From positions 50,939,479-51,003,478 of the forward strand of contig QVOM02000025.1 of NCBI GenBank assembly GCA_003586115.2: a DNA stretch of 64,000 bases. The letters are read 5' to 3'. This document shows, piece after piece, positions 46,290 to 57,559 of this stretch (the first letter of the stretch is position 1; the number at the start of each line of letters is the position of its first letter). A model generated the notes under the pieces. That model made no database searches, was not told where the DNA came from, and saw only the letters and a list, made by a program, of their open reading frames with translations. The translations under genes were made by a program, and so were the position numbers. This stretch comes from Salvator merianae (Eukaryota; Chordata; Lepidosauria; Squamata; Teiidae).

Positions 46290-47100
46290 ATTATCAATCA
46301 ATGTGAATGGTCTCAGCTCCCCAGTTAAGAAACGCAGACTGAACAAGATGTTGTAAAGGGAAAGGGTGACAATTGTCATCTGCAGGAAATTCATAAAAAG
46401 AGGGATGAATCAAACTTGTTAAATAATATAGTATAGAAACAACAGTTCGAGGTGAGAGGGACAAAAAAGATGAGAGAGGTGGCAATTATAATAAGGGATG
46501 ATTTAAATGTTGAATGTTTAGCACAAGAGAGAGACAGGGAGGGAAGGTATATATTTGTTAAAGGGAAAATAAACCATAAGGCATATACATTGGTGTCAAT
46601 ATATATTTCTAATAAGAGACAGAGAGAATTTTTGAAAAGGACAAAGAGAAAATTGGAAATATTTAGAGATAATGGGAGGAGATTTGAACATAGAAGAGGA
46701 AGGAGGAATTCAAGGGGGAGCAAGGCAGAATTCAAGGAGTTGGGGATGAGCTATTCAAAATTGGGGCTTGAGGGACATATGCGAAGGGACACAAAACAGG
46801 AATTATACATATTATTTCATCAGGACACAAAACATATAGCAGTATTGATTATATTTTGGTGAAGATTACGGATAAAATGAGGGTGAAAAAGGTGGAGGTA
46901 AAAAAACAAACAAACCGGATAATGGATCATTCCCTGTTTATAGCAGCCTTTGAATGGGATGAAATAAAAGAAAGAATTTGGAGGTGTAATCCAATAGTGA
47001 TTTTGAAGGAGGAATATAAAGACAAATTGGAAAAAGAAAAGAAAATGAAATTAATGGAGGGGAAGGGGTACGGAACACAATCTTTGGGAAGCTTTTAAGG
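46290..47100 (+). pseudogene. L1-like ORF2 endonuclease remnant
   Basis: Starts with an INVNGLSSPVKKRRL-type sequence at about 46299, the N-terminus of L1 endonucleases, followed in shifted frames by AIIIRDDLNVECL, YTLVSIYISN and MDHSLFIAAF near 46920 (the DHS motif). Several stops and frameshifts break it. Confidence 0.75.
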
Positions 47101-47584
47101 TGGTTATGAGGGGGAAATGCATTAGTTTAGCAAGTATGATAAGGAAAAGGAGGTGACTAAATAAGGATGAATTGGGGAAAGAAATTGAAAGACTATAGGT
47201 GGAACATATAAGAACAGGAGTTGATAGGATAAGGCAGTCTCTTCAAGAGAAAAAGAGGGAGTTAGAAATTATGGATGAGGAAGAACTAAACAGAAGATGT
47301 ATTTTAAGAATGAATTTCAAAGATGGAATATAAAAATCTATGAAGAGGTTAGCAAGATATTTAAAAAAATAGAGAAGAAAATTGTGGATAATGAAGTTTA
47401 AAAAATGAAAAAGGACAAGAAGAAGTGGAGAGCGATTAGGAAGGTAATGGCTAGATTTTATGAAGGAAGAGATCAGGAGAGAGAGATCAGGAGAGAAGAG
47501 AGAAGTTCAAAGGAAAGTGAATAGAGAACAACAAACTATGTTGAATGGTCCTATAATGTAAGAAGAGAGAGAAAAAGTTATAGA

Positions 47585-48440
47585 TGGATTGAAGGTGGGT
47601 AAATCCCCAGGACCAGATGGATTTACAGCAGTTTTGTTTGTTTCCTTGTTTGTTTTTAAATAAAACTTTTAAGAAGGTAATAATTCCTCATTTAAAGAAC
47701 TTATTTCAGGAGATATTTACAAGACAATGTTTTCCAGATTTATGGAGATATTTGGAGATAATTACAATAGCAAAACAGGGGAGGAATCCAATGCACCCAG
47801 AATCTTACAAGCCAGTTAGTTTGAGTAATCAAGATTATAAGATATTTGCAAAAGTGCTAAGCAATCATCTAGATCAAATTCTCCCAAGTATAATAATGGA
47901 AGACCAAAATGGGAACCTATTAGGAATGTAGTTAATTTAATGCCTCATGCTAATAAAAATAAAAGAAAATTAGTCCTTTTGAATTTAGATGTTTATAAAG
48001 CATTTGATAAGGGAACCCATAATTTTTTATATAATACATGTGTAGCCTATGGATTAGGTATAATTTTTTTGAGACAGTGAAAAAGATTTATGAAGATAAT
48101 TATGCTTATATAGGAGTAAATGGAGCAAGATCAAATAAAATAAAGATTAATGGTGGAACAAAACAAGGTTGCCCATTGTCACCTTTACTATTTGTTATGG
48201 TTATAGAGTTATTAGCTAAGCAGATAAGATAGAATAATAATTGGGATGGTTATAAAGTAGTAAGAGAAGAGTTAAAGATTATTTTATTTACTGATGATGC
48301 AATATTGATTACAGAGCAGCCTATACAGATGATATAGGGTGTAAGAGGGTTTAGAAAATTTTAAGATGCAATTGGGCCTAATTGTAAATATGGAGAAATC
48401 TGAAATTATGTTTTTGAATACCCCACCAGCAGAGCAATTA
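47585..48440 (+). pseudogene. L1-like ORF2 reverse transcriptase remnant
   Basis: In order: LKVGKSPGPDGFT (about 47590), ESYKPVSLSNQDYKIFAKVL, LNLDVYKAFDK (about 47980), GTKQGCPLSPLLFVMVIELLA, and FTDDAILIT with the two catalytic Asp at 48293-48298. These match the L1 RT motif series. Each is in a frame cut by stops. Confidence 0.85.
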
Positions 48441-50095
48441 AGGATAAAGCATATATCAGGTTTAAAGTTAGATTAAAAGAAATTTAAATATCTAGGAGTT
48501 TAAATATAAAAAAAATAATAAAAAAAAATGGATAGGTACTGGAAATCCTAACCTGGCATGGAAAATTTTTAATAAACAGGTAAAGAGTTGGAAGAAGAAA
48601 TATTTGAATTTTCTCACTAGAATTAGAGCCTTCAAGATTTGTTATTTCCAAAAAAATTGTTTGTATTGCAGATGCTGCTGGAATGTATACCAATAAAAGT
48701 TTTGAGTGGCTGGAATAAGAAAACGAATTGATGTCTGGTAGGTAATAAGAAACCAAGGTTAAGGAAGATGGTATTAGCCACAGTGGAGGATGGGGGATGA
48801 GGTATCTCTAGTTTGGAGCGGTATCACAATGCAGTTCAGATAATGCAGTTAGTGGAGTTACAAGACGCTAGTAAGAAATAGTGTAGAATGGAAAGAGAAA
48901 TGAAAGGTGTACAGAATTAGGAATTAATATTTAATTTAACAAAAAAGAATGAACAAGAAAAATATATGGGACCCCTAAGAGGAGTAGAGCAAACATGGAA
49001 AAAAATATTGGTGGAAGGAAATAGTAAATTGGCATTGATAGATGTATGAATAGCAGAAATAAAGTAGTTGAGGAAAGGCTGATTGAAAATATAAAGGACT
49101 AAGGTATTGCAAGTTTGGAACATTTATTCAATGAAGAGGGAAGATCATTATCAGTAGTTGAAGTGGAAAGAATGATGGGAAGAAATATTGGTTATTAATA
49201 TGAGGATTATGGAATTATATTAATAAGGAAAACATAAGAGGGTTGATTTGGGAAGAAGAACACCCTTTGGGAAAATGTGGTACAACAGATAATGAAAGGA
49301 GAAAAGGGAGGAGGGGGGGAAATATACAAACTCATCACAGGTATGCAGAATAAAATCAATAAATCATTGTGGAAATGTCAGGAAGATGATATCAGGATAG
49401 AAGAAGAGAATATTCATAGGGAGATTATAAGTATTAAAAGAACAACACAAAATAGGATAAAGGAAATGAGGATGAAGATTTTACGTAAGTGGTACAACAC
49501 CCCCGTCATATAATTCATATATTTAGAAGAATTAATTTGAACTGTTGACATGGATGTCTAATGAAGGGAACATATATACATCAATGTTGGAATTGTGCAG
49601 AGGTACAGAAATTTTGGTAGAGAATTAAAGAGGAAGTACAGAAAATTATTCAAATAAAATCAACAGTAATAGTTTTGACTAAGGAGATTGGCTTAACGCA
49701 TTGGTATAGAGATTTAAGGTTGACTAAGGTGAAGGAATTTTGTCTTGAACAATTAATAATGGCAGCACTGTCAGTAATAGTGCATGGGTGGAAGGAGAGT
49801 ACCAAATGGTCAATGGGGAAATAGAGGTATCATTTACAAGATGCAACGAGGTTTCAAATATTAAGTAACAATAGATTAAGGTTAGAAGGGCAAACAGTAG
49901 ATGGAGATTTGACAGGAAAATGGGAGGTGATAATGGAATATTTGGTGAAGGAAGTGGGGAGCGACCAGGAAAGAAATCAGGTATTAGTAACCTTCCATGT
50001 GTATTAGATTAGGTCAGGGGAGTTGGGGAATTTTCAATGTATTATTTTAATTTGTTTTGATTGTGTATAATAAATAAATAAATATATTTATTTTT
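48441..50095 (+). pseudogene. L1-like ORF2 C-terminal part and 3' end, decayed
   Basis: Purine-rich plus-strand sequence continuous with the RT part. Blocks near 48490 (KKFKYLGV-like), 49270-49510 and 49550-50010 appear to be the C-terminal region, with no intact frame. It ends in TAATAAATAAATAAATAT and a short A run. Confidence 0.6.
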
Positions 50096-50112
50096 AAAAA
50101 AGCAAAAGAGGA

Positions 50113-50788
50113 GTGAAGTTAATATGCAATGAAGGGGAAAGTGAAGTAAAGAGAAAATTCACTGAAGGTAATGAAGCAAGAACAGGAGGCAGTAAGAACA
50201 TATTTCCCAGGAGGGGTGATCTTCACAGAGGCAAAGGTTACAAAAATGCACATGTAAACAACTCAGCACTTTGCCAGAAGGCACATAATCTCTAGAGTGA
50301 GTTTCCTGGTGAACTCAGCATCTTTGAGAGCATAGGGAGGAAGGTCAAGCATTTCTGCCCTTTGCTTAGCAATTTAGCTCAGAAGTGGGAGATGGAAAGG
50401 GTCTCCCACAGGTCAGTGATCATCTTGCTAGTGGGGAGGTGGCACACAATTCTTTCTCTGGCTCAAAAGCAATAATTTCAGCAAGTGCAAAGCCCAATAT
50501 ACCACAAGAACCAACACACACACAATAGCAATGCCTCTCTGGGAATGAAAGGGGGAGAGACAACTCAAATCTTTCCCAAGGGCACATGCACAAAGGTTGA
50601 TCTTTGGTGACCCCTAACAAGGGAGCACATGAAGTTCAGCTTATGTTGAATCTTGAAGGTGGGATCCAGAATGGACTTTGGAGAACCCAAGACCCAGAGT
50701 ACAGCTTTTGAAGTAATGATGGAATGGACTTTTGGCAAAATGAAAGACCATCTCTTGTTAAAGAGAGAAATGGACTTCGAGGAGTTAA
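50113..50788. other. Unassigned stretch
   Basis: No gene. 50635-50670 and 51238-51275 share a weak direct similarity (TATGTTGAA..TGAAGGTGGGAT.C). Confidence 0.4.
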
Positions 50789-51227
50789 AGGACCTTTTTG
50801 CACCTTCTACCTTAGACTAAGATAATGACTTATTTAATTAATCCAACTTGTTTATGTGACTTAGAAAGTCATTTGCACTGCAAGACCTTAGACCATATTG
50901 ACAGCAGGCTACTAGCATTCACAGTGTGAATGTTGGTGGCCTTCTCAATGATAGTGGCCAGGGAACTTCCAGCTGCTGCCATGCTGACTGGGAACACAGT
51001 GTGACTGTGCAGTCGCAGCCACAGCTAGGCTGCTCTGCAAATATAGTGTGACTGGAGCAGTCCAGCTGCTCCCAGTACAACTGTAGAGCACAATCTTGGG
51101 CTACACGACAAGTAGATATCAGGAGCAGCTGTAGTCTGTTCCTAATCACCAGGGCCTCTGTGCAGTGTGGGAAGCACTGCACTAGTGAGCATCCTGATGC
51201 TCAGTAGTGTGAAGTGTGAAAAGGTCC
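50789..51227 (+). mobile_element. Palindrome-chain MITE, family A, short copy
   Basis: Left end AGGACCTTTTTGCACCTTC and right end AAGTGTGAAAAGGTCC; TAA precedes and AAA follows. 'TTAGACTAA' near the left end, 'CAGTGTGAA' and the hairpin GAGCATCCTGATGCTC near the right end match other copies. In place of the subterminal palindrome it contains a 35-bp sequence that is the exact reverse complement of 51457-51491. Confidence 0.7.
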
Positions 51228-52110
51228 AAAAGTTAGGGTTTAGCTCATGTTGAAAGATGCAAGGTGGATGCCAAAGAACTGAGGACTTTTATTCCACTTC
51301 TTAAGATGTAGGAAGGACCCCAGCACAGACCAAGAACACTGAGTGAACAAGGGGGCTTGTTTTTATACCTCAAAAACACATCCTGGGGACAGGACAGAAA
51401 CTGGATTGTTCAGGCAGGAAAAGAAGTAAACAAGGAAATCAGGTAGCATACAGGCCTTCTAAGTCACATAAACAAGTTGGATTAATTAAATCAATCATTA
51501 AATTTGGGCACCCATACTATCAGGACAATTTTGCAGCTCTTTTTGCCCAAGGCATAATCTCTAAGTGTTTCCTCTCTGCAACATGTTGACGGGATCATGT
51601 CTTTTTGTGGTGCAAAAATAGGTTTTAAGAAAATGAGCTTTAGACAGGAGAAACAGGCATTATCAAATATTTTGAGTCAGCATGCCCCGGGGGGAGGAAT
51701 GAATCATAATTCATAATGTAGTGGGTACAACACTATCTTTAAAAGAGGACTCAGACCTTAGTGCAAGTTCCATGACTGAAAATGGTACTTATCATTGTCC
51801 AGTCCAGATTCATATATCCTTATTTCATGTGTCCAGCTGGAGAGAAATAAATGGACCCATTGCATAACAGTTCTTTTTCAGCAGTGGATTATGACTCCTT
51901 CCTAATGAGCTTACAACAGAGCTACTTCACCAGGTTAAGCGGAGACCCAACAGATTGCAGGAAGGAACTTATTCTGTCATGTTGTTTCTGTCTTCTCTGA
52001 AATAGTCGTGTTGTTTGTTGGTTATTTCTGGTTTCAGTGTGCTGTTGGGACCAAATAAAAATGGATCTGGAGAATATGAGGGTCAAATTAGTGTATGGAT
52101 GAAACAACAC
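51228..52110. other. Unassigned stretch
   Basis: No gene. Contains the outer arm (51457-51491) of a 35-bp inverted repeat. Confidence 0.45.
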
Positions 52111-52113
52111 TTA

Positions 52114-52293
52114 GGCCCTTTCTGCACTTGGCCTTATACCAAATTATATCCTGGAACAGGGACCTGCCATCTGCATGCTAGTAGGAACTGTGGCAGACCC
52201 CATGGAGGGCCTGATGTCAACTCCACTAGCATGCGGATAGCAGGTCCCTGTTCTGGGATATGATCCAAAATAAAGCCAAGTGCAGAAAGGGCC
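52114..52293. mobile_element. 180-bp PIF/Harbinger-like MITE, copy 2
   Basis: GGCCCTTTCTGCACTTGGC and its inverse GCCAAGTGCAGAAAGGGCC are perfect 19-bp terminal repeats. TTA lies on both sides (52111-52113, 52294-52296). Inner pairing continues (GGAACAGGGACCTGC with GCAGGTCCCTGTTCTGG), so the whole element folds into one long hairpin. It is the sister of 6905-7084. Confidence 0.9.
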
Positions 52294-52296
52294 TTA

Positions 52297-53516
52297 AACT
52301 CAAGTTGTCTTTTCTTTGGTTGGTGGTTTTCAGATCCATTTGTATTCCAAAGGTATGCACGAAACCAGACCTCTTAATTATTTGTGATTTGGTATTCCAT
52401 AAGTATTAGAATGCTAAAACAACAAATAAAAAAATGTTGTGTTGCTGTGTGGGTGTGTGTTTAAGTGTAGCTGTATATCAAGGTAATTCTTCTGGTCCAG
52501 ATTTGAAAACTATAATGCATCACTGATAAGCAGCTATACATTTCCAATGTATTATTTCTTTCTTTTTCTTCCTAAATGTTTATTATTGCTAATGGACAAT
52601 GACTTTTTTAAAGGATTATAAAAATCAAATGCAATAAAAATTAAATATTTTATTGCATATTTTATTGTCTTTACTGTATTAGAAACACATTGGACATATT
52701 TCAGTCAAAATATTACAGGACATTTTTTGTGTTAGTGCATTGAAATAACCACACTGCAAAATCCGTGCAATAATTTACTTGATTGCTAAGACATTTTTTG
52801 TGCAGCAGTCATTTGGCATTAAAATGCAGATAAACAATATTGCAATGTTATGGTTGATTTTTGTTCTAAAAAAATAAAAGCAAGACATCTCTCACATTCT
52901 TAAAAACAGAATTCCTAGAGTAATCCACAATCCAGTTTAACAAATATGTTTATGGGCCCCAAATTTAGTGCCTTCTTTAAGGAATGAAGGCCATATAAGC
53001 ACAGGAACAGCACCATGTGAGTCCCCAAAGAGCACAGGAACTGTAGGATCTTGCACTTATCGAGCATACATCCAGTGGTAATCACTGTCAGATCTTTAGT
53101 GGCAAAGCAGTAGAAAGCACTCTGAAACTGCTTTTTTTCACTCTCTTGTTTTACTGCTGTTGCTGCTAGGCAGATTAAGCTCCAGGGAATGCTCTAGACT
53201 GAGTAGCACATTCCTATTTCTGGAGACACAGGATAAGGCCAAGAAGAATTGCCACAGGTAGAAACTTTGAAGCCAGGTAATAAAAGTTTCCTGGCTGCGA
53301 TGTTTGAGCTTCTACACAGGCAAGGGATATGCAGACAATATTCATCCTGCTCTCACTGTTGGAGCAAATACTCCAGCTTCGGTGTCAGTGACAACCACTA
53401 TGGTCTGGATTGTGCAACAATTAGGTTTGGGCTAAAAACCTGTTTCCTATTCAGAGTGGCAAGCACTTTTTAGAGAAATTGTTTCCTACCCATATAGAAT
53501 TCTGTTTGCATGGAGA
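52297..53516. other. Unassigned non-coding stretch
   Basis: No supported feature. Confidence 0.5.
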
Positions 53517-53538
53517 TATATATATATATATATATATT
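53517..53538. repeat. (TA)n microsatellite
   Basis: About eleven TA units. Confidence 0.9.
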
Positions 53539-55014
53539 GCTTTCTCATTCCATTAAATATCTTAGGATATACAGTATATACATATATTTGCTCATTTTCA
53601 ATGTTATATTTGGATCGATTGTATTTTAAACAGAGTGTAGGGTAATAAAAAAAAAAAGTAATTTTCATGTAAAAACTTTGTTGGAGTACATTTTATTACA
53701 TTTTGTTACATTTTATTTGTTAACATTAAAAACATCTCTTTAGCTTGTCAAATCTTTATCCTATGTTTTTTTTCTTTTGAATGCCAATTGAATAAAAAAT
53801 AAAAAATGAACAAACATATCGTTTGATTAATTGATTCAGATCTGTCATCAACATGTTTGAATAAGTGTTAGAGTTCTACTTCTAACTCCAGGTCTAGTTA
53901 AAAAATGTCCCTTTTGTTATAAGCAATTGAAATGTATGACTTCCATGATTGCATTTTACCACTATTGTTTTTAACTGTATATATGACTAGTCAAATCTTT
54001 GTCTGATCAGTATCTAGATATAAGTGGCCCCATAATGCCATGTATCCTGCTCTAAAATCCATTGAAGAAACAAAATGAGATATATGATCTTCTGAAAGCT
54101 CTCTCCAAATTCGTTGTCTATAGCTTGCAAAACATCCATTACAAAAAAAAAATAAATGTTTTGCTTTGTTTTTGCACCTTCCCCTTGGTTCATTTAGACA
54201 ATGGCATCTGCTTAGAAGAGCAGCTCTTGTGAAGAATACCCCCTGGGGAATACTGTGCCCATACAGGCCTTTCACTTGGAGCACTCCACGGCAAGAAAAC
54301 CAACCAAGAGAGGGCTTAATAATGGAATGAACTGGATTTGGGTGAATTACTCTGTTCCAATTATTCCTAGGGGTCTTCAGGTATAAAAGGTAGGTTTTAC
54401 AAACTGCAAGAGGCAGAATGCAATTGACTGAGGTGGATTTAAAAGGATAGGGGTCAAGGAAGGAGTTCTAAAGGCTTTTAGAATACAAATGTGATGATCT
54501 TTATTAAACCGCAAGAGATATCAGCACTTAAAAACAGCCCAAAGGCTTCAAATAGTAAGTACAAAGGCTTTAAATGGCAAGTAGGCAAGGACACAGCACA
54601 AAATCAGAAACTTGTTATCTTGTCAGTCAAAGTAGCAAGTTTGTACCAATGCACAGTAGGAAATAATTGGATTATGTGGTTAAATACACTTTAGAGACAG
54701 TAGTAGACATTCACTAAGAAAAACCTGCTAGAGCTGTTTAAAATAAAGCTACTGAGGCTTTTCTCTGGAATATTGGGTTGTGCTAAAAATCTAAGAGTGG
54801 TCTAAACACCATGTCTGTCGAAAGTCCAAATGCTCTTAGTTTGACCACATCTTGTTCCCCCCAATCTCTCTGCATCTTGACTTTGGATCCTAGTTTGATG
54901 CCCTCACACCCAATCTCATTACATTCCTCCCTTCCTCTCTGTTCTTGCTAATAGAACATAAAAAATGAGGGGGGTATAGGTACATGTTCTCACCCTCCAG
55001 AGGCTACTCTTCTT
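53539..55014. other. Unassigned stretch, possibly part of an old LTR element
   Basis: No gene. 54480-54990 has a minus-strand AATAAA-like signal and LTR-like texture but no partner or ends, so it is not called. Confidence 0.3.
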
Positions 55015-55017
55015 TAA

Positions 55018-55895
55018 GGGCCTGCTCGCACTTTCCACGCTAGAATGGGCTAATTAGCCCATTCTAGCATGGAACAGACCCCATCGTGCAGACACCATCT
55101 GCACGATGGGACCTGAAAACTCACCTGAAGCTGGATAATGGCGTTCGCCAGTGTGAACACCATTATGCATCCCTGATGCTTGCCATGACAGCAGCCGGCA
55201 AGCGTCCGGCTGCTGCCATGGCGACTGCAGTAGCTCCGACCATGCACGAGCGGTTGCAATGATTGGGCCTGATCACCCCAATGAGGCCGGGCAGGCCCGA
55301 TCATGGCACCGCAGGCCCGATCAGGAAGGCCCGATCCCGCTATGGAGGGGGCAGAGGTCCAGTGCACACGTGCAATTGCGTCATCGCCATGTGCACCGCG
55401 CGGGCCTCCCAGTCGCCATGACTGGAGCCTGACGCTTTGTAGGCTGCTGCTGCGGTGCCTGCCTTTTGCACCCATGATCAGGCACCGAAATGCCGGATGG
55501 GGCACAGCGCAGCCCCATCCGGCGGCCCAGGTCAGATTGCAGTGGCGTGAGCATGACTGGGGCCTCACGCGGGCCAATTCGGGCCCCTGTGAAGGAGTAG
55601 GCCCCATTGCCCATCATGCATTGCATGATCACATGATCATGCATGCATGATGGGCGGGCTAATCACGCAGAAGATGGCCGCCGCCATGGACAGGGAGGTA
55701 GGTGCGAACGAATCCTCACCTGAAGCTCACTTTGAGCTTCAGGTGAGGATTCGGACACCTTTTTACCTGTCCGGTGGTAGTAACAATCGGCAGCAAATGA
55801 GGTCTGCTGCGGGTCATTACGGCCATCTGCCTGTGCAAATGCACTTGTCTAGCAAGCATCCTTGATGCTTGCTAGTTACAAGTGCAAACAGGCCC
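55018..55895 (+). mobile_element. Palindrome-chain MITE, family A, longest copy
   Basis: 878 bp with ends GGGCCTGCTCGCAC and GTGCAAACAGGCCC and TAA on both sides (55015-55017, 55896-55898), the PIF/Harbinger duplication. Palindromes: 55033-55074 (42 bp, no loop, one mismatched pair), 55080-55110 (13-bp arms, 5-nt loop), 55609-55655 (about 22-bp arms), 55709-55753 (perfect 21-bp arms, 3-nt loop) and 55849-55875 (12-bp arms, 3-nt loop) with outer GCACTTGT/ACAAGTGC pairing. Open frames on both strands are not genes. Confidence 0.87.
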
Positions 55896-55898
55896 TAA

Positions 55899-57510
55899 GT
55901 CTTCAGCAGGTTAGAAAGGAAGAGAGTGCTTTCAAAGATTTGCAAGTGAGCATTCTGAATCCTCATGACCACATTGTGGTTCTAGGCTAGAACAGAGCAC
56001 TTGAAGTGCGCAAAAGTGATTCCCCACAAAGGGTGCCTTGTGACACGTGGCAAAGAGTTGAAAGCCTTGCCAAACAGCAGTGAAACTACACCAAGCAACA
56101 AGGGAGAGAGAGGGTTCTGTTTCCCACAGACCTGGGGCAACAGCAGCAGTGGGGAGGGAGAGAAACTCTCACAGTCAGTGATTTCAGCTTAAAGGAGGTA
56201 GAATAGCTGCAGTAGGACAGTGCAGGAATTATCTTCAGAGGAGTAGGGGCTTCTTGGACTGGCTTCAGTGGAGACAGGAGGTAGAAGGCAGAAGGCAAAA
56301 GTCTTTGGTAGGTCATAGATCAGTTTCAGAGAAGGAGCACAAAAGTGGATATGGCTACCATCTGCTAGATCAGTGATTTCAGCATAGTGAGGGAGTAGAC
56401 TGGATGACCCAAGTTTACAGTATCCTCTGGTCCTGGAAAGATGAAGAGTAATTTCAGCAGCAACTGAGGGAAGGTAATCAGCCACCTAAAATGTGGGATC
56501 TTTTATACCTAATCCTGTTTCTGAGTCATCAAGCAGCCAAAAAGAGCTAGACGGAGGGGCAGAATTTAAATGATGTTCTTTGGTCCAACTGCACTGTTAT
56601 GCACATAATCCTAGAGGTGAAGAAATGTGATTTTTGAGCAAGATCATGTATATCTGTTGATGATGGGAAACAAATTAAGCTAATCAAGGAGGGCAATGAA
56701 TCAAACAGCTGGAATAGTACTGAGAATGGCACAAATCAGATAAAAACAAAACAGATGTGCAAATTTTGCCGCAGGATGTGAGCCAAGCAAGTCAGAGTAT
56801 TTATATGATATCAAGCTGTCCTAGAGTTAATCAAAAGGTGCATCAGGTGCCTGGACTCATTTGATTACTAGACAAAAAGCTTGACCTGAAATAAACTTGT
56901 ATTTTGTGCTGAATGCCCTGAAGAACTTCCTCTTAATATTGGTTTGCTGTTTTCTTGTGCAAACAAAGTCTAAAGCAACAGGAGAAGGGGGATAGCTGCC
57001 TAATTTAAAATGACACTTTTTTCCTAATAGGTACATAATGACTTCTTAGGTCCAGTTCATAGTGTTTTATGATTTCTAAACCTTTACAGCCATACAGTCC
57101 ATAGCATGCAAGTTGTGTGTACACTTCATATGTTTCAATGTAATATCATAACTGGCTCTAATAGAAGGAAATTTTAAACCAGTGTCCCAATAATTCCTAG
57201 ACTACGACTCATTCCAACAAACTACCATGCAGATGGCTAGAGTGATGCAGGTGAGTGTGAAGCCCAGGGGCATTTTGTCAGGCTCTAGAAGCAGCCCCAG
57301 AAATAGGTCATTTGTGGACCACCAGCAAAGTATCCCATGCCTGCAACTTCAGAATCTAGAGAACTTTCATTTCCCAGACTCCCAAAAGGTTGATAGAGAG
57401 CTGCAGTAATACAGGTGGCCTTGGTGCATTGCCTCAGCCTGCTCAGTTCTTGGTCCAGATCAAGTGATCTGAGTGACCAATGATTTTTGCATCATGTGCC
57501 AAGAAACAAG
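55899..57510. other. Unassigned non-coding stretch
   Basis: No gene or repeat end recognised. Confidence 0.5.
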
Positions 57511-57559
57511 GTGTGTATGTGTGTGTGTGTGTGTGTATGTGTATATATATATATATATT
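57511..57559. repeat. (GT)n-(AT)n microsatellite
   Basis: GT run with one TATG interruption, then AT run. Confidence 0.9.

Larger units (their letters stand above)
44784..50095 (+). mobile_element. L1-like LINE, degenerate
   Basis: An A-rich, plus-strand element of about 5.3 kb with ORF1 and ORF2 remnants and an AT-rich 3' end. A 17-bp A-rich direct repeat (44767-44783 and 50096-50112, 16 of 17 matching) may be its target duplication, which would set the ends. It is full of stops and indels, so it is old. Confidence 0.8.

Noticed and set aside
54480..54990. Solo LTR on the minus strand
   Set aside because: An AATAAA-like signal and texture only; no TG...CA ends, partner or duplication found.
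55050..55650. 185-codon frame and its antisense partner
   Set aside because: Same reason: inside the palindrome-chain MITE at 55018-55895.
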